Assembly: GCA_047967505.1 (NCBI GenBank)
Contig: CM106540.1
Direction: 5' to 3' (one strand)
Source: Dipteris shenzhenensis
Lineage: Eukaryota > Polypodiophyta > Polypodiopsida > Gleicheniales
Length of the DNA: 64,000 bases
The notes under the pieces are model-generated. The model had not been told where the DNA came from. It saw only the letters and a program-made list of their open reading frames with translations, and did no database searches. Below are positions 1 to 9,589 of the stretch, one piece after another. Made by a program: the position numbers and the translations under genes. Each line of letters opens with the position of its first letter. Positions within the stretch are counted from its first letter, which is position 1.

Positions 1-189
1 TAGTCAATAAGATAGTATGACTTGAAATCCACTTCAAAGTATCATAACCTCAATCCTCAAAATAAAAGATGAAAAATGCATTCAACTAAACTTTAAAGAG
101 CATTCTCAGAATTGAAAAAACAATCTTTGAATCTCTGAACTATGCTTTGACTCCTCAAGCATCACCTTAGAATTTAGTGTAGCATCAAA

Positions 190-201
190 CACTACTACAC
201 A
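190..201 (+). repeat. CACTA terminal inverted repeat, left end
   Basis: CACTACTACACA is the canonical CACTA start and lies just outside the subterminal motif cluster. It is assigned by motif and position only; the partner repeat was not found. Confidence 0.55.
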
Positions 202-274
202 CAGATCCTATTGCGATGTTTAAGTACCGATGTTTAGCATGCGCGGGGCGCTAATCATTAATATTGGAAGTGTA

Positions 275-370
275 CCTCGTGAAGCATCGCTATATAGCGA
301 CGTTTATCAGAATTGTAAGTGTCACTATATAGCGACATTGAGATACTTTTTTATAGCGATGTTTTACAGA
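275..370. repeat. Subterminal repeats, left end of CACTA element
   Basis: Several copies of a short motif resembling GCTATATAGCGACGTTT occur here in partly diverged form. The same motif recurs only near 4,765-4,870. Such clusters bind the element's own transposase in En/Spm; that role is inferred here. Confidence 0.6.
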
Positions 371-532
371 GAGCTTTTTTTTTCATATCGACCTTAAAAG
401 TTAGTTTTCTCTAATGGCAATTTTTTTAAATTTTCATACATGTTTTATTTTTTGAGAGACTAAAAGTATGAGAGCATGTACGTCAAGCCTTTGAAGCTCA
501 TATATTCATGTCCAATTTTGAGATGAAAAAAA

Positions 533-856
533 TCAATGAAGAGCATTTACATCAACAGTTTCATCTTGAGTCAAGTCTAATGCGCCAAACAAGTCTATCT
601 CCAACTCTATACCGAGTTGATCTCCTATATCATCATCGTACTCTAGCATCATATGTTCACCTAAAAGTACTTGATCATCTTCTTCAATAAAGTGTGGTGA
701 TTCTTGATGATCGTTGTCTTTTTCTTTAATATCGTGATCTCCATCTTCCTCCGATGCGATGTCATTATGCGCATCTTCCTCTTGGCTCATATTGTGATCT
801 TCATGTTCTTCACTAGATTCATCTGGATCAATTGGATCTGGCATTGGTAGTGGCAT
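533..856 (-). pseudogene. Acidic C-terminal tail of the CACTA transposase
   Basis: This is an open stretch of about 107 codons dominated by Asp, Glu and His. CACTA transposases often end in an acidic region after DUF4216, and this is where it should be. No independent domain is visible. Confidence 0.4.
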
Positions 857-1011
857 CTACATATCCACATCTCTATCTTCAAAAATTTACTTACTTCGTG
901 GGTGCAACTTGTATCACGTACCACCATCTTGGATCAAAATGATCCATATGAAAAACCAACTATATTGAAGATGGGTGCCAAATGTCATCAATTATATATA
1001 TGAAATTATGC

Positions 1012-1416
1012 TTAAGTACATGTATGAATGGATCTTACAAAACAAAAGCTTCGATTAATTAAATCATTAGTATGCACCTGCTCACAGTGCTCGGGAAGAA
1101 CAAAAGTATCACTTTCACAATGTTTGGTGGAGTCTATTTCAAAGAAGCTACTACTATCTTTTCTCACTATCACATGGGGACTGTTGTAAATAGTTCTAAA
1201 CCATTTTACATCAAGAATGAAAATACTAAATCGTCTGAAATCAACTTCATAGATTTCGTGTATGGTTCCACAATAATCCAACTGTGAGGAGAGAAGATTG
1301 GTATCCAAAGCACATTTGCTAGCTATCTTGTGTGAAGTTAGCCATGACTCCACAATCATATGTGACTCTCTTTGAATCGATGCGTTCCACGCAAAAAATG
1401 TCGTCCATATGACCAT
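1012..1416 (-). pseudogene. DUF4216 segment of tnp2-like protein
   Basis: The frame includes DYCGTIHEIYEVDFRRFSIF and DVKWFRT, followed by a segment ending LPEHCEQVHTND. DUF4216 in plant CACTA proteins has the form YGVL-x-I-x-EL-x-Y, then LF-CDWF, then a late Q-V-F-Y-V-x-D. Position and motifs agree, with notable divergence. Confidence 0.6.
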
Positions 1417-1562
1417 AATGCATTGTACTTTTTGTACTATAAAAGAGCATCATTAAAACAATGAAGATGCATCTATTTTATAGCGTACATTGCCACAAAT
1501 AATTACTTAATTATGTCAAGAGGTAAGAAACTTACATGCATCATACATCCAGATGATAACTC

Positions 1563-2171
1563 TCACTCGTGCTCGTTTATTATCTCTCCATCACATTCGG
1601 CTTTACATAGAGCCAGTTGTAGCCAATCAAGTGACATGTGAGTGGGGAGAAGAGCCAGATCCCATGGATATGGTTGAGATCGCCTGTACATTACTCTAAA
1701 TCTCATCCTTGCATTTATTCTTACTGCTTTGGCCGCTTCATATCTCTCAATCCACTTCTGCATCTCCTTGCTATTGAGGATACAAAACTTATTGAATTTC
1801 TCCATTTGCTCTTCGCTCATCTTTCTTTCAATCCCTTTTCCTTGGGGAACCTCGCCAACGATGCAATCATCATCCTTATTATGCCAAGCTTGTGGCATAT
1901 CGGGATCCGTGGATGCAAGAAACTCCATGATATATACTAATGAATCTTGCACAAGCCATCCCTCTGTGATGCTTGCTTCTGGTCTTGCTCTTTGTCTTAC
2001 AAATCGCTTCAAAGTTTTCATAAACCGCTCGAGAAAAAACATCCACCGACTATGAACGATATCTGCAATAGCCACCTCATCAACTATGTGCACAAGCAAG
2101 TGGACTTGAGTTGTCATAATGCTCGAGGGAAAGTGCTTCTCAAGAAAGCATATGGCTTCGATGGATTCCAC
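1563..2171 (-). pseudogene. DUF4218 segment of tnp2-like protein
   Basis: About 200 codons encode a clear DUF4218 domain: LEKHFPSSIMTTQVHLLVHI, then HSRWMFFLERFMKTLKRFV and RARPEASITEG. These match the family consensus of VHL-x-VHL, H-x-RWM-x-PFER and LK-x-VRN-x-ARPEGSIAE. It belongs downstream of the 2,502-3,000 segment; about 330 bp between them carries no clean frame. Confidence 0.8.
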
Positions 2172-2501
2172 CCTAGCCTTCTCGATGCTCGATATGGAGA
2201 TCTCTTTTTGAGATATCCACCTATTTCACATGCCCATGTAAGATATTTTCATAATCAGTCTACAGATTATTTAGCTTCAATTGAAGAAAATGCAATCAAT
2301 GCGATTTGATAGTAAGCATATCTCACAATACCACTGATCTTGAATATAGCATTTTTAACATTTTCTTGTAAGTACCCTTTTATTGTAATTGGGACGATGA
2401 ACTATCAAAGTAACAAAGAAGTCATGTCAACAATATAACATAATCATAATTACGCTAAGGCATCACGATTATCGGTACACTAATTCTATAGCTTAGAACA
2501 C

Positions 2502-3000
2502 CTATAAGACCTTGTTCCAATCATGGGACTTGAGCCCACTAAGCTTATTGTCCTTTGAAAATGCTCCTTTCAAGCAATGCATGTATCTTGTTGGTGTTTG
2601 AAAAGAGGCAATGTCCACCTTGACCACTATCTCCTCCCTCGTAGAGAGGATCCACGTTGCTTTCAGGAGGACAACTTTTCCCGAAGCATGCACTTGGGGC
2701 CACAAATGAGACATCCTATTCATAGCACGCAGGTCTTCTCGCACTCCTCTCGAGTCTTTCGAACCAACCAAGTGTGCCCAAATAGTAGCCCCCACATTCT
2801 TGAAGATATGCATGGGATCCAAGAGATGATTGATTTGTAACTGACCCCAATAAGGAAGCTCATGAAAGATCGATAGCCTCTTCATAACAAGAGGAGGTTC
2901 CTCTCCATTCATCCTCCAAGCTTGAATATAGTCACTTGCCTTCAAATATGATGGTGGTGGATCAAGCTGACCTCCATGTGCGAGATGGTTTAGCAGAAGA
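2502..3000 (-). pseudogene. tnp2 segment between Transposase_21 and DUF4218
   Basis: The frame contains FHELPYWGQLQINHLLDPMH followed by IFKNV, the diagnostic tnp2 motif (family form ELPYW...LDVMHIEKNV). It ends in LKSHDWNKVL, the counterpart of the GMKSHDCH motif that opens DUF4218. Upstream of the first Met another frame carries the preceding residues, so the segment is broken at about 2,945-3,000. Confidence 0.75.
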
Positions 3001-3047
3001 TATCAAGCATGACCTTCATAAACATTTTTCCTCATATGTTTGGAGTA

Positions 3048-3760
3048 TCATGCAAGCGATTTCAAACCCGGTCCACAAATAGGACAAGCATGGTGCCCAC
3101 CTGTAACAAGTCCTGCACGTGTGCATGAATGTGTTAGTAAAAGACATGCGTGCGAAAGAGAGTCATAAAAGCATAATCCTATATTATACATGTAGAGACA
3201 CAAACACGTACCTGCGCACTCTCCATATCCTAGGTAGTCATGCATGGTCCACATCAAGATACCCCTGACCAAAATATCATTGGTATGTCTAGGAGCTCTG
3301 GAAATATCAAAGACCCGCACTCCTCTACATAATATCTTTAACTCCTCTATCAAAGGTGCCATGTACATATCCATATTTTTTGCCTTGTACTTCCCAAGCA
3401 CAAGTAGTGCAAGCATGGGGTGTCCCTTTTTTTTATTGTTAGCCATGGTGGGATATTGTAACTCACCATGACTATGGGGCATGTTGACCAAGATGTCGAG
3501 CATAACCCAAAAGGATTCACGCCATCCATGGTGAGCCCAAGATGTAAGTTGCATGGCTCCCTCACAAAGTCTGGCCACTGATTGTCTATGTGCTTCCAAG
3601 TTGCACAATCTGTGGGAATCCTCAATGTGTCATCAGTGGACCGATGAGATGCATGCCATGCCATCAACTTCGCTATGGATTTGCATCGGAACATGTGATG
3701 TATTCTTGCAATGATGGGAAAGTGTCTCAAGACCTTTACCGGTATCTGCTCACCCTGCAA
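3048..3760 (-). pseudogene. Transposase_21 catalytic-region segment with one intron
   Basis: From 3,760 downward the frame reads into LTMDGVNPFGLCSTSWS and then YNIPPWLTIKK, hallmark tnp2 motifs. At a run of T near 3,427-3,436 the frame shifts, after which MDMYMAPLIEELK and LMWTMHDYLGYG continue the Transposase_21 domain. A GT-AG intron (3,113-3,211) separates the GYGECAG and GLVTGGHHACPICG coding parts; splicing keeps the frame and rebuilds the conserved ACP-x-C motif. The homopolymer frameshift makes the copy defective unless it is a sequencing error. Confidence 0.75.
3113..3211 (-). other. Intron of tnp2-like gene
   Basis: On the minus strand the donor reads GCAG|GTACGTG and the acceptor CACGTGCAG|GAC. 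Removing 99 bp joins GECA to GLVTGGHHACP in frame, the order conserved in the family. Confidence 0.65.
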
Positions 3761-4051
3761 GCCATCTCTATATCATTGTTCTCCACATTTCGAACAATTA
3801 GCCAAACCTCCATGATCATGACGAAATAGAATACAGTCATTATGGCAAGCATGGATGGTATCATAATTCATACCCACCATTGTTAGCATCTTCTTTGCTT
3901 CATCTCTTGATGCAGGCATGGTATTTGGTTCAGGCAACATCTTCTAGAGCAACCTATCACATTGAAACATACATAGGCTTCGAATAATGATGATTGGGTA
4001 CACTAATCCATAAATGATGATTCTCAAAACAAACAATATCCAAATAATGAG

Positions 4052-4333
4052 TCAAATTAATGCAAGAGCTAACCTCATTAAGGCTGAGACACTTGTATCC
4101 GACCACCCATACTTTACTTGCAGATTCAAGATTGAGAGACAAGCACATAGTTTATACATCCTAGCACCCTCGTACAATTGTGTCGATTGCAACTCTCGCA
4201 TTTTGACCTCAGACTCTGACATCACGTGCACATGGGATGTAGTGCCCCTAAAAATAGAATCCATCATGTCGACCATACCCTCGTCATCATCCGAGAGACT
4301 ATAGTCTTGCTCAAAGTGTGAAGGTATATGCAT
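4052..4333 (-). pseudogene. tnp2 segment before Transposase_21
   Basis: The reading frame holds an acidic stretch (QDYSLSDDDEG), a LYEGARMYKL motif and then KYGWSDTSVSALM. This matches the conserved tnp2 block in which a pile-up of small residues and a GWSDKSF-like motif precede the catalytic domain. It is probably a separate exon of the transposase. Confidence 0.65.
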
Positions 4334-4448
4334 ACCCTCGTCAGTCTCCTCAACTTGTTTTAAGATTTTGTGTAAATATAAGATCTTGTCTCAAGGTTTC
4401 GTATCATAATGGTATCCAATATTAACCACAAACTTAAATAGCTTTGAC

Positions 4449-4660
4449 TTACCGATAATCCATCAACACATGCAACACCAACGGTGGATATTGGTTCGGG
4501 CTCCTCTCTATACATCCATAAGTGGCGCATGATAATACGACGTTGATATCGTACTTCTCGCTTCCAATAAGTGCAATGACAATACAATCTCTTCGTAAGC
4601 CACTTTGTGCTCTCGGGCATTGGTGCATCTGATGAGCTTCCACTCATCCCTTCCATCTGC
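4449..4660 (-). pseudogene. tnp2 N-terminal segment
   Basis: The segment encodes a short stretch with CHCTYWKREVRYQRRIIMRH, which resembles the Cys-containing N-terminus of plant tnp2 proteins, where a conserved CxC-type region precedes a V-x2-HL-like motif. It lies just inside the right subterminal repeats, consistent with the 5' end of the transposase gene. Confidence 0.55.
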
Positions 4661-4754
4661 ACACTTATAAAATCACAACATAAGTTGCAAGGAAATATAT
4701 TAACAGTAATAAAATAGCCTCTATGATCTTCTTTTTTAACTTTAAATAATAAGG

Positions 4755-4880
4755 CTCCTGAAGCGTTGCTATATAGCGACGTTTTGCTCTGTTTCATCAC
4801 TATATAACAATGATTTGCTATGTTCTATCGCTATATAGTGACTTTTAAATATAAGCGTTGCTATATAGCAATGCTGTGGG
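4755..4880. repeat. Subterminal repeats, right end of CACTA element
   Basis: At least four variants of CTATATAGCGAC / CTATATAGCAATG occur in 120 bp just upstream of the transposase start. They mirror the cluster at 275-370 and mark the approximate right end. Confidence 0.6.
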
Positions 4881-5488
4881 CTAAAACCCGAAACCCTGCA
4901 ATGCAACGCTTTCTTTAGCAATCTCTATTCTGAGAAAAGCAATCTCTCCTCCCACCTATATCCGACGACCTCGCTTTCCTCCTCTCTATTCTCCACTCCT
5001 CACCACTACTCACCTCTCTTCTAACACTTGTGCTCCCTCTCCACCCTTCTCCCTCTTTGCTTGTGTGAAAAGAAGTTTTTCAAGAAGGTGAGTCGCTTTG
5101 AGCAATGTAGGTTCGTGTTTTATGAGATTTCGTTTTGTGAGTATTGAAGCATGTTTCTCCTTGTATTGCTAAGGCTATGTTCTAGTTTTCATGCTTGATT
5201 TTCAAGGGTTAAAGACAAAAAACGAGATTTTGTCACAGAAAGAAGACTCACCTCTTCTAGTCTTTTTTATATTTCTCTTCCTCCTCTTTTTTCTTGTCTC
5301 CTCAATCCAATCCCTTTGAGAAGTTGCTTCTTTAAACTCCTCCTTCCTCTAACTAGTTATTTGAAAAATGGTATGTTTCCTCTCTTTTGTAGGGCCAATC
5401 CACAAAACAATGTGAGCAGGACTATTCCAGGTAAGAAAGTGCTTCCTCTTTTTTTCTTTTGTTATTTTTGTTATTTGCATTGGCCTAT
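4880..5488. other. No gene recognised
   Basis: CT-rich sequence with AG|GTGAG-like donor sites near 5,087, reminiscent of a 5' untranslated region and intron, but no coding exon can be supported. It could be the transposon's upstream region or unrelated flank. Confidence 0.3.
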
Positions 5489-5511
5489 AGCTAGCGCCTT
5501 AAGCGCTAGCT
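5489..5511. repeat. Near-perfect palindrome
   Basis: AGCTAGCG-CCTTAAG-CGCTAGCT is self-complementary except for one base. It sits at the left edge of the CT-rich hairpin repeat that ends at 6,013. Confidence 0.5.
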
Positions 5512-5514
5512 GCA

Positions 5515-6013
5515 ATGATGGACGTAGGAACCCTCTGTTCCCCTCTCTTCCCCTCTCTTCCCTCTTCATTCCCTCTTTTCTCCTCTTCCTTCTCTTGTTT
5601 TTCCCCTCTTTCAATCTCTTTTCCCCTCTTCTTTTTTCCCCTCGATCAATCTCTTTTTCCCTCCTTTCCTTCTCTTCTTTTTTCCCTCTTTCAATCTCTT
5701 TTCCCCTCTTCTTTTTTCCCCTCTTTCAATCTCTTTTTCCCTCCTTTCCTTCTCTTCTTCTTTTCCCTCTTTCAATCTCTTTTCCCCTCTTCCTTCTCTT
5801 ATGTTTATGCACTCTCTTTTTCTTTTATGCTTAACCTTTCTCTCTTTTTCTTTTATGCTTATATGCTCATGCATAAGCATAAGCATATGCTTTGTTTTCT
5901 TTTCCTCTTCTTCCTCTTATGCATAAGCATAAGCATATGTCTCCTTCTCTTATGCTCATGCATAAGCATAAGCATGAGCATATGTCTCCTTCTCTTATAA
6001 GACCGTATTAGAT
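5515..6013. repeat. CT-rich block plus AAGCAT hairpin repeat (minor copy)
   Basis: The first 300 bp repeat CCCTCTTTCAATCTCTTTT-like units. From about 5,838 the sequence alternates ATGCTCATGC, ATAAGC units and GCATGAGCAT with ATGTCTCCTTCTC spacers, the pattern seen at 32.6-34.2 kb. The block ends with ACCGTATTAGAT (6,002-6,013), the reverse complement of the 12 bases that open the larger block at 32,567. Open frames here (Ser/Phe/Leu-rich) are low-complexity artefacts. Confidence 0.75.
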
Positions 6014-6917
6014 AATTTGGGAAAAACATAATTTCCAGAATGGCAGTTTTGGAAGAAATTGTAGCCTTTCTCCATGAAAAAATAGGAGAAATATGTGAAA
6101 ATAGACTAGATTGCCATTCATGAAGTATGTAATATCTACTACATTCTCAAATAATAAATAGAATATCAGTGTCTAAACTGCATTATCATCAACAAAATAA
6201 TAAACTTCGAAACCCATTTGAGTGAGATTCATCTTGTGAGCCATAGTGGTGTTCAAAAACACCTCAATAATAGCTCTCTAGAATTTCCATTGATATTGAA
6301 ACTCGCTTTGCTGTGAGCATTCTCATTTGAAAATCTCCAAAACACCGTTTAAAAAATGCAAAGAGTGTAATTGATAACCATGAATATTGCAATGACAACA
6401 TACATGCTCTTTAACTTGACCAAGTGTTTTTAGAGGAGAATGAATGCAAGATATGTAGTTGATGTAAAATCAATGGGCAATGACAAGCATTTAATGTAAA
6501 ATTAGGTGGCAATGACAATCATTTATCGTGCACTTTCAATGTTTATACTGACTAGCATGATTGTAAAAGGATAACTTTACATGCCATGTTTATTACTCAT
6601 TGCGAAGGAAAAAATACACTTTAGGATGAAAACATAACAGCTTGTTGATGCACCATTGAAAGCCTTGAAATAAATCATGATTCCAAAGAAACTCTCAGTT
6701 TCTAGCCCCGACAGAGAGAATGGCACCAATGCTAGCTCTGCACAATCCATTGGAAAGAATGGCATGAGGGACACTTCGTCAAACTCCATTATGAATGTAG
6801 TTATGAACATGTTTGCATATTATTCACACACAACAATTATGCACCAATTTACACAGTTGGAAAGAAAGTAGTAATTCCCATAAGTAATGATTGCACAAAG
6901 AAATACAATGTTATTAT
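6014..6917. other. AT-rich region without recognised gene
   Basis: No coding segment is convincing. One diverged copy of the GAATGGCAC half-palindrome lies near 6,718. The stretch from about 6,850 is the 3' flank of the SET-like exon. Confidence 0.4.
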
Positions 6918-7400
6918 TCAAAACTCATAGTCTGCAAATAGCTCCTCTCCTACATGTATATCATCTATGGATTCAATACAAATGTGACCATATTTTGCAA
7001 TATCTATGTTCATCATGGGCCCTGCCACATTGCCATATTGAACATCACCAACAATATGCACCATATCCTTCATAGGGATAGTAGGGTCCTCTTGGATGGA
7101 GTACTTCTTTAGCCTTGGATGAACTCGACATAATTCCTTCCAGTCTCTGTAGGAGTACTTGTCACCTCCATAATGGAGAATAGTAGTCCCTATCTTGATG
7201 AAGTCATGCACAAACAAGCCCAAGCCAACACCTATAATGGTTGACTCATGCACCTCGAAAGTCACATTTTTGATCCAAAACACTTCGTTAATAGGGATAG
7301 GTAACTTTGGTGGTCCGAATGGATGTCGTTCTGGTATGTACCTACTCAAGCATGATTTGAACGCATATCTCTCTACATCAAAAAAGACAATTCCAATTAC
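6918..7400 (-). CDS. SET-like domain exon
   Basis: An open segment of 160 codons begins right after a good acceptor (TTGTTGTAG at 7,401) and ends at a stop at 6,918. It contains GVGLGLFVHDFIKIGTTILH followed by YGG, then VQYGNVAGPMMN, and finally IDDIHVGEELFADYEF. These fit SET signatures: the GxG-LF start, the GN-x-x-R-x-x-NHS region, and GEEL-x-x-DY at the end. The canonical NHSC core is not conserved (GPMMN instead), so methyltransferase activity is uncertain. No frameshift is seen inside the exon. Confidence 0.65.
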   Translation of the reverse strand, partial: VIGIVFFDVERYAFKSCLSRYIPERHPFGPPKLPIPINEVFWIKNVTFEVHESTIIGVGLGLFVHDFIKIGTTILHYGGDKYSYRDWKELCRVHPRLKKYSIQEDPTIPMKDMVHIVGDVQYGNVAGPMMNIDIAKYGHICIESIDDIHVGEELFADYEF

Positions 7401-7609
7401 CTACAACAACAGTTATATAGACTTGAGATAAAATGAAAAAACACTTTGGCATCTGTACCTACATGGAAATTATGCATTCTGTAGTTGGTTTATGTAGGCC
7501 TTAGCAATGTCTTTCTTGATATAGAGACCTTTGTACCCTAGGTCTATAGCCAATTGAGAAACTTGCATAGCATTCATGCTAGAGAGTTGTGGAGCATTCC
7601 TTAAAAGTC

Positions 7610-7876
7610 TTATTTGGGATGCATTGAGTTCAAGCACCTAGCCATCACCACCATGGGTTGACTAGGGTATACACCCTTTGGTTCTGTATTTTCACCTATA
7701 GCCCTCTCTCTTAGTTGATCTGCAAGAGGAAGATTTCTTGTTTTATATTCCATTCTTGAGCATGCATGATTTTCCTCCCTCCATTCATCAATTACTTTCT
7801 GGACGAGGTTGAAATCCTTATGCCCCTCCATCACAGGTAATTGTCCATAGCGATTTGTCTCGATCATGCTGCGCAC
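7610..7876 (-). CDS. Continuation of the FCP1-like protein
   Basis: Codons for ETNRYGQLPVMEGHKDFNLV resemble the end of plant NIF-domain proteins, where a short N-x-FGQ-x-I block follows the catalytic core. Upstream codons reading VDALLQLNEAKDVRSMI fit the preceding helix. The frame then changes near 7,640, where a neighbouring frame continues LELNASQIRLLRNAPQLSSM and ends at a stop near 7,465. Confidence 0.45.
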   Translation of the reverse strand: MRSMIETNRYGQLPVMEGHKDFNLVQKVIDEWREENHACSRMEYKTRNLPLADQLRERAIGENTEPKGVYPSQPMVVMARCLNSMHPK

Positions 7877-7951
7877 ATCTTTAGCCTCATTGAGTTGTAG
7901 TAAGGCATCAACTCTCCTAGTAGAATTATATTATCATCCTTGTCTTGTACA

Positions 7952-8581
7952 TCAAATGTAGATTTTTGCTAAGGGTCTGAACATTGCCTCAACACCAACC
8001 TTGTCGGGCCTATTTATCCTCGTCTTACTATAAGTGTAGCATCCTTGCTGAGACCATATAACAAATAAAGGGAGGCTCTCATTTGCATAATTTTGTAGTC
8101 CTACCATATCAAGTACGTTATGCTCCATTGCAGTTGACCAAATATGTACATTAAATCTTTGTAGCAAGATTCTAAGGAATTCTATGCACCCAGGATGAAC
8201 AACCATATAAATATTTTTGCCATGCATAATAGATGGATGTATTGGTGACTTGAATAGGTAGCGACTCAATAGCAAGCCATTCAAGTCTAATATGATTGCT
8301 ATTCTTAGCATATCCAAAGAAATTGTATGTGGATGTAGATCCAAATTCTCCTTGAAGTTGCTGGCTTTTGACTCATCCAAATTGTTAGGTGCTACGTTTT
8401 CATACATGTTTACAACAACAATAAGATTATCTAGTCTTATCCCCAATGTTGAGATAGTATGTTCATCCATGTTCTCTTCTAAAAGTATAGGATTAATGAT
8501 ATTCCTTGCAATTGTCTCCATTTTTTGTGTTATGTTTTCTTCTATACCTCCTATATCGATCGCATCATTAATAGTCCCCAT
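7952..8581 (-). CDS. FCP1/NIF-like HAD phosphatase domain segment
   Basis: Counting from the Met at 8,581, residues 95-105 read IILDLNGLLLS, the HAD motif I region. The second Asp of DxDxT is Asn, as I recall from a plant FCP1-like subgroup. Then come YMVVHPGCIEFL, VHIWSTAMEHN (motif II region) and LPLFVIWSQQGCYTYSK, matching the plant NIF family pattern of RP-x2-EFL, V-x-VWSSA and WDQS-x-CT. Family members dephosphorylate phosphoserine in RNA polymerase II tails or other proteins. Activity here is doubtful because of the motif I change. The segment runs out of frame near 7,950. Confidence 0.65.
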   Translation of the reverse strand: MGTINDAIDIGGIEENITQKMETIARNIINPILLEENMDEHTISTLGIRLDNLIVVVNMYENVAPNNLDESKASNFKENLDLHPHTISLDMLRIAIILDLNGLLLSRYLFKSPIHPSIMHGKNIYMVVHPGCIEFLRILLQRFNVHIWSTAMEHNVLDMVGLQNYANESLPLFVIWSQQGCYTYSKTRINRPDKVGVEAMFRPLAKIYI

Positions 8582-8687
8582 TTTGGATGGTATGTTGTCC
8601 TCTACATTTTTTGTCCTCTACATTGATAGTCCGCATTTTGGGTGGTATGTTGTCCTCTACATTTGATGTCTCCATATTATCCTCCAT

Positions 8688-9589
8688 GCATCATTGGTCC
8701 CTGTGGAAGTTGAGGATAATAGAAATATTTTGATTCTTTAGAGTGTATTCAACAATGTTGAAGCATAAAAGCATACGAAACCAATAAAGAAGTATAAAGT
8801 ACAATCATTATCCATCACCATCACTGATTCCATTGTCTTTTTGGGGAATGGCACTAGTTCCATTCTTCTCTTGGGGAGGTGCTAGTGCCATTTTACCTAT
8901 AAGGATATGAAGTGTCACTAGTGCCTTTCTCTATATCCTCATTGGGAGGAGAGAATACCACTAGTGCCTCTCCCCATGTCCCAAAAGAAATGTACAATGC
9001 ATGTTCTGAAGCATTGATATTGCATTACAATTTTATTCTTTTAGTTTAGTCAAAGCACACAAGTTGACAAAGGAACATAAAATATCCATAACCCCATAGA
9101 GTGAATGACACAAGTGCCATTCTCCAAATGATGATATGGAGAATTCCTATAATCTTATTGGGAGAATGAAACTAGTGCCATTCCCAATGCTCCAATAGAT
9201 TTGTAGAAAGCACCCAAATCCAAACTTTGACAGAATAGTAAATACTATACAATTTCTAATCTCCGTAATGCTTTCAACCAACATAGATTGAAGAAAGAAG
9301 CATAATAGTATTACCATTTCTACATAACCACAAAGAGAGAATGGCACTAGTTCCATTCTCCATATGAGGTCACATGGAAAGCCAATAGTACCTCTTACCT
9401 ATAACCCCACATAGGGAGAATGACACTAGTACCATTCCCCGTATCATTATATCAGACAATTTTGTCATACCACATGTTTAATCTCTTTAATATAATGAGA
9501 GTATGTGCAATCGAGAAAATACATAAAAGTCATATTATTATATTGCTAAAATTCTTTTGAAACTGTATACACAAGGAATAAATGAGTAG
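8688..9589. other. Upstream flank; start of palindrome array
   Basis: No gene is recognised. From about 8,838 diverged copies of the GAATGGCACTAGTTCCATTC palindrome appear at 100-200 bp spacing, marking the sparse left edge of the main array. Confidence 0.5.

Larger units (their letters stand above)
533..4660 (-). pseudogene. tnp2-like CACTA transposase pseudogene (whole locus)
   Basis: The locus reads from about 4,660 down to 533. An N-terminal segment with a CHCTYWKR motif is followed by a conserved segment ending in KYGWSDTSVSALM, then Transposase_21, DUF4218, DUF4216 and an acidic C-terminal tail. A GT-AG intron of 99 bp is visible at 3,113-3,211. A frameshift sits in a T homopolymer near 3,430, and the frame must also be changed between other segments, some of which may be further introns. 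The product would be the RNase H-fold (DDE) transposase that mobilises the element. In its present state it looks inactive. Confidence 0.8.
190..4900 (-). mobile_element. Decayed CACTA (En/Spm) DNA transposon
   Basis: A CACTA-type element whose transposase reads on the minus strand. The left end starts with CACTACTACACA at 190. Near both ends lies a short subterminal motif around CTATATAGCGAC (about 280-360 and 4,765-4,870), the arrangement expected for CACTA transposase binding. Between them are degraded segments of the tnp2 transposase in the family order (Transposase_21, DUF4218, DUF4216). I could not find the matching right terminal repeat (TGTGTAGTAGTG) near 4,900, so the right boundary is approximate, set by the last subterminal motif. 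Frameshifts and stops indicate that the element is not autonomous. The first 189 bases of the window show nothing recognisable. Confidence 0.8.
6918..8687 (-). pseudogene. Candidate FCP1/NIF phosphatase-SET gene (whole locus)
   Basis: Coding-like segments on the minus strand run from an ATG at 8,687 to a stop at 6,918. The first encodes an N-terminal repeat (VEDNIPPKM and a second copy), then a HAD phosphatase domain of the FCP1/NLI-interacting-factor type. A middle region continues that domain, and the final segment is SET-like. The frame changes near 8,610 (run of A), 7,950 and 7,640. Some changes may be unspliced introns, but clean GT-AG pairs were not found for all of them, so partial decay is likely. 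The SET exon alone is clean. No neighbour suggests a function. A gene captured by a transposon is possible. Confidence 0.55.
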
